A DNA stretch of 16,563 nucleotides, from positions 1-16,563 of the forward strand of contig JAPLZR010000084.1 of the NCBI GenBank assembly GCA_026394935.1, in the 5' to 3' direction. A program made the position numbers and the translations under genes. The stretch is from Candidatus Woesearchaeota archaeon (GTDB taxonomy: Archaea > Nanobdellota > Nanobdellia > Woesearchaeales > ARS49). The notes under the pieces are model-generated. The model had not been told where the DNA came from. It was given only the letters and a program-made list of their open reading frames with translations, and made no database searches. This document shows, piece by piece, positions 6,936-13,409 of this stretch. Every line of letters starts with the position of its first letter. Position 1 is the stretch's first letter.

Positions 6936-7748
6936 TTAGTCGCAGGGCGCGTCAAATTCTGTGTCTTTCAGGCTGTTGAATTTCATGTCGTTGAACTGGT
7001 GTTTTATTTCGCCGTTCGCGTCTGTTATTGTTATTTTGTGCGGCACTCCGTAGGTGTCGTCTATCCACATGTCGTATGCTGCACCGTCTTTTGTGTATTT
7101 GATGTATGTTACGACTCTTTCATCGATTGTTTGTGGTCCTACGATTTGTGCGTCTGCCGGTATTTCTTTTACCCATTGATATGGTGTTTTTGGTAAGTCC
7201 AAGCTTGTTACGTCTACATCAAACTTTTTGCCGGTGTTGTCTACGTTGTAGCTTTTGCATCTGGCTTGTTCTTCACAGCATGCCAGACCAAGGTCAACAT
7301 ATACGGTGTCATAGTATCCTTCTTTTACGTAGTAGTCTTCTGAGTATTTCTTGATTTTCATTTTTGTTCCTTTGACTAGGTAGGTGTTTAGGAACAAATT
7401 CTTTGTTGCAGTTCCGCCGTACAGGTATTGCAGGCTTGATACTTTTTCGTCTGCTTTTTTGAGCAGGTCTTTTAGTTGCGGGCTCATTTCCTGTTTTGCA
7501 ACTGGTGCTGTTTCTGCTGGCGCTTTTTCCTGTCTGTCTGATGGTAATGTTGTTACCGGTGGTGGTGTCCTGCCGGCTTCAGGCGCTTTTTCAGTTGGCG
7601 TTGTAACTGCTGGTGCTGTTTCTGTTGATGGTGTTGTGACCGGCGCTTTTTCTGTTGGCGCCGTAACTGGCGTTTTGTCTTCTGCTTTTGGTGCAGCGCA
7701 TGCCACCAGCATCAATAATAGTATTCCTAATATCCATATCTTTTTCAT
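6936..7748 (-). CDS. Predicted lipoprotein with Thr/Pro-rich linker
   Basis: Secreted, probably lipid-anchored protein of 270 residues. It begins with a lysine-led signal peptide (MKKIWILGILLLMLVAC) and lipobox LVAC with Cys17. Residues about 24-86 are a low-complexity Thr/Pro/Glu/Ala stalk with repeated TEKAP units. The C-terminal 180 residues form a globular, beta-rich domain with a CCEEQARC cluster and a last Cys four residues from the end family-style (DAPCD), suggesting disulphides. Motifs such as YGVPHKITITDANGE and FNSLKDTEFDAP recall the LolA/LolB-like and DUF4412-type folds, but I do not assign a family. It follows the small membrane protein by 13-14 nt with a strong G-rich Shine-Dalgarno, so the two are one operon. 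Confidence 0.8.
   Translation of the reverse strand: MKKIWILGILLLMLVACAAPKAEDKTPVTAPTEKAPVTTPSTETAPAVTTPTEKAPEAGRTPPPVTTLPSDRQEKAPAETAPVAKQEMSPQLKDLLKKADEKVSSLQYLYGGTATKNLFLNTYLVKGTKMKIKKYSEDYYVKEGYYDTVYVDLGLACCEEQARCKSYNVDNTGKKFDVDVTSLDLPKTPYQWVKEIPADAQIVGPQTIDERVVTYIKYTKDGAAYDMWIDDTYGVPHKITITDANGEIKHQFNDMKFNSLKDTEFDAPCD
7491..7680 (-). repeat. Degenerate repeats encoding the Thr/Pro stalk of the lipoprotein
   Basis: Imperfect repeats of a unit reading TPTEKAPV or a variant occur at least four times (TEKAPVTT, TETAPAVTT, TEKAPEAG, QEKAPAETAP). The DNA repeat GGCGCTTTTTC is visible on the plus strand several times. Copy number may vary between strains. Confidence 0.6.
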
Positions 7749-7756
7749 TTTCTATT

Positions 7757-7762
7757 CCCCCC
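7757..7762 (-). promoter_or_regulatory. Shine-Dalgarno of the lipoprotein gene
   Basis: GGGGGG on the minus strand directly after the upstream stop codon and 8 nt before ATG 7748. It shows that the downstream gene of an operon uses ribosome binding, while lead genes here look leaderless. Confidence 0.6.
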
Positions 7763-7969
7763 TTAGTGTAATGGTTTTGGTCGCGGGTATAATTGTTCGT
7801 CTGGTGTTCCGCGTACCATTGATATCATGCTTGCTATGAACATTATTGTGAATATGATTCCGAATGCGAATGCCCAGGTTATTGAGAATTTTGGGATGTA
7901 CAGTGCGCTGACGAGGAATCCTATCATGCTTGCTGCAAGAAAGCTTGTTTTTAGTGGTGCTATTGCCAT
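7763..7969 (-). CDS. Small two-helix membrane protein
   Basis: Sixty-eight residues with two hydrophobic helices, roughly residues 9-26 (SFLAASMIGFLVSALYI) and 32-51 (WAFAFGIIFTIMFIASMISMV), joined by a short PKFS loop, and a polar proline-rich tail RGTPDEQLYPRPKPLH. No family recognised. ATG 7969 is supported by a TATA box about 27.5 nt upstream, giving a leaderless mRNA. It heads the operon with the lipoprotein and is divergent from the A22 protease gene. Confidence 0.75.
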   Translation of the reverse strand: MAIAPLKTSFLAASMIGFLVSALYIPKFSITWAFAFGIIFTIMFIASMISMVRGTPDEQLYPRPKPLH

Positions 7970-7992
7970 GTTGTGTTGAAGCAGGTTTTCAG

Positions 7993-8000
7993 TTTATATA
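7993..8000 (-). promoter_or_regulatory. TATA box for the small membrane protein/lipoprotein operon
   Basis: Minus-strand TATATAAA centred about 27.5 nt before ATG 7969. It lies back to back with the plus-strand TATA box at 8023-8030. Confidence 0.7.
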
Positions 8001-8022
8001 TTTTTTGGCATAAATGGTTAGA

Positions 8023-8030
8023 TTTATAAA
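8023..8030 (+). promoter_or_regulatory. TATA box for the A22 protease gene
   Basis: TTTATAAA centred 26.5 nt before ATG 8053. This decides the start: the earlier ATG at 8014 is upstream of the TATA box and cannot be used from this promoter. Confidence 0.75.
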
Positions 8031-8052
8031 CGGCTTTGGTCTTGGGAGGAAC

Positions 8053-8913
8053 ATGAAGCATACTTGGATTATTACTTGTTTTTTGGTTTTGATGTTTTTT
8101 GCTTCGCAGGTTATTGGTTTGAAAATCACGCAGTCTTACATTGATGTTCCTGCGTCTGAGGAAAAGGGCGAGCTTGTTTGGAAGGATTTGCCTGCTGTTG
8201 CGGGTGTTAAGATTGAGCGTCCCGAGGTTGAGCCTCAGTTCAGTATATGGTATATTATTGGTGCAGTGATTATTGGCACGCTTCTTATCCTGTTAATCAT
8301 CCGTCTGAATACGGTGTTTTTGTGGAAGTTGTGGTTTTATTTTGCTGTTGTGCTGTGTCTTCAGATTGCTGTTGCAGCTTTTATTCCTGCGTTGTACGCG
8401 TTTATTATCGCTCTCGTTTTCGGTTTTTTCAAGGTTTTCAAGCCGAATATTTATCTTCATAATTTGACTGAGTTGTTTGTTTACAGCGGTCTTGCTGTTA
8501 TTTTTGTTCCTATGCTGAATGTTATGTACGCCTTTATTTTGATGATTGTTTTGTCTTTTTATGATATGTATGCTGTCTGGAAGTCAAAGCATATGATTAA
8601 GATGGCTAAATTCCAGACTAAGAGCGGTATTTTTGCTGGTTTGCTAATTCCTTATGCTGCTCCCAGTTTGCGTGGTGTGAAGAAGAAAGTTAGAACTGCG
8701 GTTCTTGGCGGCGGCGATATTGGTTTCCCGTTGATTTTTGCAGGTACTGTTTTGGTTGCTTCTGGTTTTATTCCGGCTCTCATTGTTTCTGTTTGTACGA
8801 CTGCTTCATTGTCTATTTTGTTGTTGCTTAGCCAGAAGGATCGTTTTTACCCTGCTATTCCTTTTTTGACTGCGGGTTGTGCTGTCGGTTATTTGATTAC
8901 TTTGCTTCTGTGA
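8053..8913 (+). CDS. Presenilin-like A22 family intramembrane aspartyl protease
   Basis: Membrane-embedded aspartyl protease related to archaeal presenilin homologues and signal peptide peptidase, which cleave substrates within the bilayer. Start ATG 8053 (MKHTWIITCFLVLMFF) gives 286 residues. About nine hydrophobic segments are visible, with an extracytoplasmic loop after the first. The two catalytic aspartates are present: Asp171 in SFYDMYAVWKSKHM (YD motif, TM6) and Asp222 in LGGGDIGFP (GxGD motif, TM7). The PAL signature near the end appears as PAIP (residues 267-270), with Ile in place of Leu. Single gene, leaderless; its last 17 nt overlap the convergent gene. A lipoprotein operon lies divergently, but nothing in the sequence ties it to the protease as a substrate. 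Confidence 0.93.
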   Translation: MKHTWIITCFLVLMFFASQVIGLKITQSYIDVPASEEKGELVWKDLPAVAGVKIERPEVEPQFSIWYIIGAVIIGTLLILLIIRLNTVFLWKLWFYFAVVLCLQIAVAAFIPALYAFIIALVFGFFKVFKPNIYLHNLTELFVYSGLAVIFVPMLNVMYAFILMIVLSFYDMYAVWKSKHMIKMAKFQTKSGIFAGLLIPYAAPSLRGVKKKVRTAVLGGGDIGFPLIFAGTVLVASGFIPALIVSVCTTASLSILLLLSQKDRFYPAIPFLTAGCAVGYLITLLL

Positions 8914-9289
8914 ACTTAGATAGTGGTTTCTGTTCAGCCATTGCAGAATAAGCGTACAAATCTACTGTTAGGTTGTCTTTTGCCGCTATTGTTTGTATTC
9001 CTGTTTTTTTCTGGAGTTCTCTTGCGATATATACGGTGTCTTTGCCAGCTGTTAGTATTGCGAGTTTTGGTTTTATTTTGGTGATTATTTGTTCTGCTTG
9101 TTTTGGCGGCAGTATTATTACTTCTGCTTGGTATTCTTTGATTTCTTTGGGTTCTACTTTTCCGGTTATGTGTGCTATCGTGCAGTCTGCTAGTTTGTAG
9201 ATGATTCCTGCTTTTTTTGTGAGCGTTTCGCTTGTTCCTTCTGCTTTGATTAGTGCTGTGTTTCCGGAGAAGTATATTTTTGGCGCCAT
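8897..9289 (-). CDS. Half-length protein resembling the C-terminus of an MBL-fold hydrolase
   Basis: Start ATG 9289 (MAPKIYFSGNTALIKAEG) gives 130 residues; a TATA box about 24.5 nt upstream rules out the longer frame to 9334. The part from about residue 80, KPKLAILTAGKDTVYIARELQKKTGIQTIAAKD (shown in two pieces here: KPKLAILTAGKD and ARELQKKTGIQTIAAKDN), then LTVDLY, looks like the last alpha/beta repeat of metallo-beta-lactamase-fold phosphohydrolases, where a Thr-His and a conserved Asp usually occur. The N-terminal HxHxDH metal motif is absent and the expected His after LT is replaced by Ala. If the resemblance is real this is a non-catalytic remnant or partner subunit. The family call is tentative. 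Confidence 0.6.
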   Translation of the reverse strand: MAPKIYFSGNTALIKAEGTSETLTKKAGIIYKLADCTIAHITGKVEPKEIKEYQAEVIILPPKQAEQIITKIKPKLAILTAGKDTVYIARELQKKTGIQTIAAKDNLTVDLYAYSAMAEQKPLSKFTEAK

Positions 9290-9309
9290 GATAGTGAGAA
9301 TTCTTTTGT

Positions 9310-9317
9310 TGTATAAA
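9310..9317 (-). promoter_or_regulatory. TATA box for the MBL-like gene
   Basis: Minus-strand TTTATA element within a 16-nt block identical to one before the DUF1653 gene. It overlaps the end of DUF1653 (stop 9318-9320) and sits about 24.5 nt before ATG 9289. Confidence 0.65.
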
Positions 9318-9539
9318 TTAATTTGCTGTCTCAAGTACTGGTTTGAACCGGGGCACTTCTTTGCCGTCTACTTTGACATTCTCTAAGAACATTTTTTTGG
9401 GTCTTATCCATGTCTGCCCTTCGCCGTATAGTGCTTTGTACACTATCATTTCTTCGAGTGTTTCGCTGTGTTTTGCTTCGCCTATGACTTCGTAATAGTT
9501 GCCTTTGTAGTGCTGGTATTTTCCTTTTTCGACTTCCAT
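9318..9539 (-). CDS. DUF1653 domain protein
   Basis: Small soluble protein of 73 residues. It matches DUF1653 across nearly its whole length: KYQHYKGNYYEVIGEAKHSE, TLEEMIVYKALYGEGQTWIR, PKKMFLENVKVDGKEVPRFK. The function of the family is unknown; it is found widely in bacteria and in some archaea. ATG 9539 is chosen instead of the open upstream frame to 9593, because a TATA box is about 24.5 nt upstream and the shorter protein has the usual family length. Single gene followed by the MBL-like gene, which has its own promoter. Confidence 0.88.
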   Translation of the reverse strand: MEVEKGKYQHYKGNYYEVIGEAKHSETLEEMIVYKALYGEGQTWIRPKKMFLENVKVDGKEVPRFKPVLETAN

Positions 9540-9559
9540 AGTGGGCTGCAAATAGTGGT

Positions 9560-9567
9560 TGTATAAA
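9560..9567 (-). promoter_or_regulatory. TATA box for the DUF1653 gene
   Basis: Minus-strand TTTATA element about 24.5 nt before ATG 9539, within the block GTTGTATAAATTAATT (plus strand 9559-9574) that recurs at 9309-9324. Confidence 0.65.
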
Positions 9568-9645
9568 TTAATTCCGACGAACGAGACCGACATAACGGAG
9601 TTAGGAGGTCATCGTGAGGAGTGTCTTTTGCCGAAGGCATAGCAA

Positions 9646-9653
9646 GCTTTAAA
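9646..9653 (+). promoter_or_regulatory. TATA box for the SRP RNA gene
   Basis: GCTTTAAAAACC is a TATA-like element; 26.5 nt from its centre falls at 9676, next to the first paired G of the SRP RNA. The interval 9570-9645 between the divergent promoters holds no gene that I can see, only a small TGCC-GAA-GGCA hairpin near 9630. Confidence 0.65.
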
Positions 9654-9676
9654 AACCCTCAAAACACCTTATTTTT

Positions 9677-9948
9677 GGGCAGGCTAGACAGGGAGATTAG
9701 CCCTCTCCTGTTACCGTTAACGGGCTTCAAACGGTGTCGAAGTCTGGGAAGCAGCATACATCCTGTATGTGAGTCTTGTGCTGGACGTTGAGGTTCTGTC
9801 CGGCAGGATTGTGTCTGCAGGAATCTGGCCAGGACCTGACGGTAGCAACCATAACTGTAGTTCTCAATGCTTGTCGGGTTGCGGAGCTGAGAAAAGCATA
9901 AGGTCAACTCTTATGCAGTTGTGTGTTCATTCTTGGGCGCGCCTGCCT
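9677..9948 (+). ncRNA. ffs: Archaeal signal recognition particle RNA (7S RNA)
   Basis: RNA core of the signal recognition particle, binding SRP19 and SRP54 to target membrane and secreted proteins. Terminal helix: GGCAGGC at 9678-9684 pairs with GCCTGCC at 9941-9947. An Alu-like 5' domain follows, with CCTGTTACCG then CGAAG, as in archaeal 7S RNAs. Helix 8 is unmistakable: CCAGGACC-TGAC-GGTAGCA, corresponding to the bacterial CAGGTCC-GGAA-GGAAGCA, with the U-A pair replaced by a compensating A-U pair and the 3' side followed by ACCATAAC. About 272 nt, slightly short for archaea (usually near 300). Its 3' end overlaps the CYTH gene on the other strand by about 22 nt. Ends are approximate. Confidence 0.92.
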
Positions 9949-10454
9949 ACTTTATATTTCTCTATTACTTTGTTCATGCTGTCGCTTGTTGTTTGTTCCA
10001 TAGTATAGCCTAGAAGTTTTACTGCTTTTTCTACCTCTTCTTCTGTTTGTGCTTCTATTTCCAGATATGTTGGAATTCCTGGGTAATCATCTATCTCGAA
10101 TCTTGTGTTGTTTAGTTTATATGATTCTCTGTGTTTTTTATATTCGAATGTTTGTTTTAGTCCTAGTTTTTCCAGAAGTGAAATCATGTTTTCAAAGTTT
10201 CCTACTTCAATATCGGTTTCATTCCTTTTCTTGAAATTGTCTGATTCCATTTTTTCTTTGCAGCATAATTCTACCTTGTCCCCGATTTTTCGTACTCTGA
10301 GATATGTGCCTTGTTTTTTGAGTCTGCCGTCTGGGTAATCGAATGATTTTGCGTGTATTGCTCCTTCAAATATTTTTTTGGCGTCTATTTTTTTGAGTTT
10401 TTGGCGTATTTCAGCAGTGTTTATTTCGAGAATTTTGACTTCTATTTCGTTCAT
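9927..10454 (-). CDS. cyaB: CYTH domain protein (class IV adenylate cyclase / triphosphatase-like)
   Basis: CYTH enzymes act on triphosphorylated substrates (tripolyphosphate, thiamine triphosphate, ATP to cAMP). The N-terminal signature ExExK is present as EIEVK (Glu3, Glu5, Lys7), followed by basic tunnel strands GTYLRVRKIG and ELCCKEK, TDIEVGNFEN, and the acidic strand FEIDDYPGIPTYLEIEA typical of the CyaB-type subgroup. 175 residues, standard length. In archaea most CyaB-like proteins are uncharacterised; triphosphatase activity is as likely as cyclase. ATG 10454 overlaps the leuS stop (ATGA), so it is translated as the second gene of the leuS operon. Its last seven codons are antisense to the SRP RNA 3' end. 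Confidence 0.9.
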   Translation of the reverse strand: MNEIEVKILEINTAEIRQKLKKIDAKKIFEGAIHAKSFDYPDGRLKKQGTYLRVRKIGDKVELCCKEKMESDNFKKRNETDIEVGNFENMISLLEKLGLKQTFEYKKHRESYKLNNTRFEIDDYPGIPTYLEIEAQTEEEVEKAVKLLGYTMEQTTSDSMNKVIEKYKVGRRAQE

Positions 10455-13255
10455 TTTACCAGTATCGCTGGCTTTCCTGGCATTGCTTGTTTTGCTTTTT
10501 GTTCAGGGCTTTCTTGTTCTTTTATCACTTCTATTGGGCAGTTGAACTCTTCTTTTAAGAAAGCAACAGCATCAATCAAGTTCTGGTATTCTGCTTCTTG
10601 GTGGGAAATTTGTGATGGTAATCTGCCTGGGTCTTTTACTATTTTTGGTACGAGTTGTGCTGCTTCTGGGTGTTCTTTGAATTCTGGCATTATTACTTTC
10701 ATTATCTGTCCTACATCTCTTGTATTAATCAACAGCTCTTTCAGTTTTCTGAACAATGCTGCTTTCCAGTCTTGTGCTGCAAATAGTGTTATGAGCATCG
10801 GTCTTTCTACTTTCGCGAGTTTCAATACCTGTCCGACATCATTAATCACCTGGACCATTAGTGCTTCTGCTTGTTCTAATTGCAGATTAATTTTGCTTTC
10901 ATCGTAAGCAGGCCATCTCTCGTTCACAATAAGTCCTGGTTTTTCTATTTTGTACCATATTTCTTCGCATAAGTGCGGAGTGAACGGTTGGAGCATTAGT
11001 GTTTGTGCTTCTATGATTTTTGAGAGTAATTCTTTATTCATTTGTCCTGCTGTTCTTCTTTGGTACCATTTCAAGTGTCTTTGTAAGTCGAAGAATCCTC
11101 TTGATATTGCTGTTCTGTACATTGTTTCTTCCATTGCTTTGCCTGCATCTCTTATTGAGGAGTGCAGTTGGTGTTCCATCCATTTGTCTATTTCTTTTTC
11201 TCCTGTGTGTTCGTGGTTCTCAGCATAGTTTTTTACAGAGAAATCATACCATTGCTCGAGTTTGAGCTTCATGCTTTCTGCTAGTTCTGGGTCCCAGTCT
11301 ACGTCGTTGAGTTCTTCTCCTGTGGACAATATTGTGATTCTCGTTATATCAGGGCTGAACGTCTTTACCACATCTCTTAATGTTTTGAATATTCCTTTGC
11401 TTTTGCTCATTTTTTGTTTTTGTATGCTTACGTACCCGTTTACTGCTATGCCTCTTGGCCAGTGTTGTTCTGGGAATATTGCTGTGTGGTTGAATATGTA
11501 GAATGTCAGATGATTCTGCACTAAATCCTTCCCTGAGCTTCTGAAGTCTACTGGGTACCAGTATGTGAATTCTTGTCTCATTTGCTCGAGTATTTTGTTA
11601 TCGATTCCTAATTCTTCTGGGTTTCCTGTGCCTAAGAACACGTAGTCAAAGAGTTTGTCTTTTATTTTTCCGAGTGGCACTTTTTTCAGGTGGTGTGCGA
11701 TTGTGTAAAACGCATTGTATATGGTACTATCACTGAGGCTTTCTATTTTCCATTTCTTGTCCCATGGCAGCGAAGTTCCTAGTCCTAATTCTCTTGTGCA
11801 TGCCCAGTCTTTTAGCCAGTCTATTACGTACTCGAATTGTGGTCTTATTTTTTCTGGGTACAATTTCATTGTTTGCAGACATTTCATTGCTTGTTGTTTC
11901 CAGTCTTGGTCTCCGTATTTGATGAACCATTGGTTGTCCACAATTTTCACATGGCATCTTGATAGGCATCTGCATACTACTGGATTGATTAGTTCGTACA
12001 TGATTGCTGCTTTTTTTTCAGAAGTGAAATCTGCAATAATTTCCGGTTTTGCTTGTTGTATGCTTTTGCCTGCGTATTTGCCTGTATTATCCTTCAATTT
12101 TCCTGTGTGGAATTCTTTTTTGTAGACTTCGTTTGTTGCTTCGTCCAGTTTTGCGTCTTTTGAATTTCTTATGCCCATTTTCGTGCATGCTTCTATTGCT
12201 GGGTGTTCTCCGAATCCTTCTGCAGAAATGAGTGATATTGGTTTGATTTCTTTTGCTCCTGGATAGTTTGCGTCTTGCAGTTCTTTTAGTGCTATCCAGT
12301 CGTATGGTGCGTGGCTTGGCACGCTCATTACTATTCCTGTTCCTGTGTCTGGTGTTACAAATGTTGCTGGTAGTACTGGTATTTTGGTTCCTGTTACAGG
12401 GTTGGTGACGTTCGCACCAACTATTTCTTTTCCCGGTATTTTTTTTATTTCTTTGACTGTATGCTTTTGGTCTGCTAATTTTCTTGCGCATTGTTCTGTT
12501 ATTATCCAGTGTTCTCCGTCTACTTCTGCTTCAACGTATGTTATTTCCGGGTTCGCCCAGATGTTTGTTGCTCCGTAGATTGTTTCTGGTCTGAATGTTG
12601 CGCAGGGCAGTACGTGTCCGTCTGTTCTGAATTTCAATAGCACCATTTCTTGTGGTGTTTCTCCTTCGCCTTCTGTGCGGGAATGATCGCCAACTGGCAC
12701 GTTTTCTTTCGGGCACCATACTACCGGGTGCTCGCCTTTTGTGACGAGTCCTTTTTTCTTTAGTGTGTTGAATTGCCATTTGATGAATTTGCTGTATCTC
12801 GGGTTGAGGTCTGTTGTGATGAAGCTTCTTCTCCAGTCAATTGCCAGTCCGTAATTCCTTAGGTCTTGTTCTGCTGCTTTTGAGAATGTTTTTATCCAGT
12901 GTATTGGTTCTTTGAATGCCGGTATTTGTTCGTCTGTAAAGCCCATTAGCTTCAGCGTCTGTATTTGTTTTTCTTCGTTTTCTGCCACTCTTTTTGCTGC
13001 TGTGTCTATTGGGCTTCCTGTTGCATGGAATGCGAATGGGAACAGGACGTTGTATCCTTTCATTCGTTTGTATCTTGCGAATGCTTCTACTCTCATGTAT
13101 GTGTATGTGTGTCCTATGTGGAGGAGTCCGTTGGCGTACGGGTATGGTGTTGTGAGCATGAATTTTGGCTTGTCATTTGCGTCTGATTCGAACACTTTTT
13201 GTATTTTCCAGCGTCTTTGCCATTTTCTTGCTAGTTTGTGAAAGTCTAGTGTCAT
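10451..13255 (-). CDS. leuS: Leucyl-tRNA synthetase, archaeal type
   Basis: Class I synthetase charging tRNA-Leu; cytosolic. 934 residues, normal for archaeal LeuRS. The signature HIGH is at 46-49 in YPYANGLLHIGHTYTY, and KMSKS at 615-619. Between them lies the CP1 editing domain (visible: RPETIYGATNIWANPE, PVTGTKIPVLPATFVTPDTGTGIVMSVPSHAPYD, cited as separate strands TFVTPDTGTGIVM and SHAPYDWIALKE with the editing Asp/Thr motifs). The distinct archaeal arrangement WCPKENVPVGDHSRTEGEGE and the CRCLSRCHVKIVDNQWFIKYG insert with paired cysteines are visible. C-terminal anticodon-binding helices end in a small domain. ATG 13255 is backed by a TATA box 26.5 nt upstream. Operon with the CYTH gene. 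Confidence 0.97.
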   Translation of the reverse strand: MTLDFHKLARKWQRRWKIQKVFESDANDKPKFMLTTPYPYANGLLHIGHTYTYMRVEAFARYKRMKGYNVLFPFAFHATGSPIDTAAKRVAENEEKQIQTLKLMGFTDEQIPAFKEPIHWIKTFSKAAEQDLRNYGLAIDWRRSFITTDLNPRYSKFIKWQFNTLKKKGLVTKGEHPVVWCPKENVPVGDHSRTEGEGETPQEMVLLKFRTDGHVLPCATFRPETIYGATNIWANPEITYVEAEVDGEHWIITEQCARKLADQKHTVKEIKKIPGKEIVGANVTNPVTGTKIPVLPATFVTPDTGTGIVMSVPSHAPYDWIALKELQDANYPGAKEIKPISLISAEGFGEHPAIEACTKMGIRNSKDAKLDEATNEVYKKEFHTGKLKDNTGKYAGKSIQQAKPEIIADFTSEKKAAIMYELINPVVCRCLSRCHVKIVDNQWFIKYGDQDWKQQAMKCLQTMKLYPEKIRPQFEYVIDWLKDWACTRELGLGTSLPWDKKWKIESLSDSTIYNAFYTIAHHLKKVPLGKIKDKLFDYVFLGTGNPEELGIDNKILEQMRQEFTYWYPVDFRSSGKDLVQNHLTFYIFNHTAIFPEQHWPRGIAVNGYVSIQKQKMSKSKGIFKTLRDVVKTFSPDITRITILSTGEELNDVDWDPELAESMKLKLEQWYDFSVKNYAENHEHTGEKEIDKWMEHQLHSSIRDAGKAMEETMYRTAISRGFFDLQRHLKWYQRRTAGQMNKELLSKIIEAQTLMLQPFTPHLCEEIWYKIEKPGLIVNERWPAYDESKINLQLEQAEALMVQVINDVGQVLKLAKVERPMLITLFAAQDWKAALFRKLKELLINTRDVGQIMKVIMPEFKEHPEAAQLVPKIVKDPGRLPSQISHQEAEYQNLIDAVAFLKEEFNCPIEVIKEQESPEQKAKQAMPGKPAILVK

Positions 13256-13277
13256 ATTAGTTTCTCAAATTGTGTTT

Positions 13278-13285
13278 TTTAAAAA
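13278..13285 (-). promoter_or_regulatory. TATA box for leuS
   Basis: Minus-strand TTTTTAAA centred 26.5 nt before ATG 13255, predicting a leaderless leuS transcript. Confidence 0.7.
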
Positions 13286-13296
13286 GGTTGCGCCTC

Positions 13297-13365
13297 CACT
13301 GGACAATCCGGAATATTTACGGAAATTTATCGACGAGAACTTTTGACGGGTTTTTCACTGGACAA
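13297..13365. repeat. 10-nt direct repeat in the leuS/endonuclease intergenic region
   Basis: CACTGGACAA occurs at 13297-13306 and 13356-13365, 59 nt apart. Between them are two related units, CGGAATATTTA and CGGAAATTTAT. The second 10-mer can form a small stem with the following AGTG. It might be a regulator site or leftover flank; no function can be assigned. Confidence 0.4.
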
Positions 13366-13379
13366 GTGCGTGCGTAACC

Positions 13380-13387
13380 TACTTAAA
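13380..13387 (+). promoter_or_regulatory. TATA box for the LAGLIDADG gene
   Basis: TACTTAAA centred 26.5 nt before ATG 13410; supports that start over TTG 13404. Confidence 0.6.
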
Positions 13388-13409
13388 TAGCCAATTCGCG
13401 GATTTGTTT

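Noticed and set aside
7491..7680. CRISPR-like array
   Set aside because: The repeats are in frame, short, degenerate and encode a Thr/Pro linker; no spacers of regular size.
8014..8052. Upstream ATG for the A22 protease
   Set aside because: It lies before the TATA box at 8023-8030, so it would not be in the transcript.
9659..10008. Small frames over the SRP RNA
   Set aside because: The region is explained by the structured RNA; the frames have no conserved features.
10451..13255. Intein in leuS, given the nearby LAGLIDADG gene
   Set aside because: LeuRS is contiguous at 934 residues with no splicing-domain blocks; the nuclease is a separate gene on the other strand.
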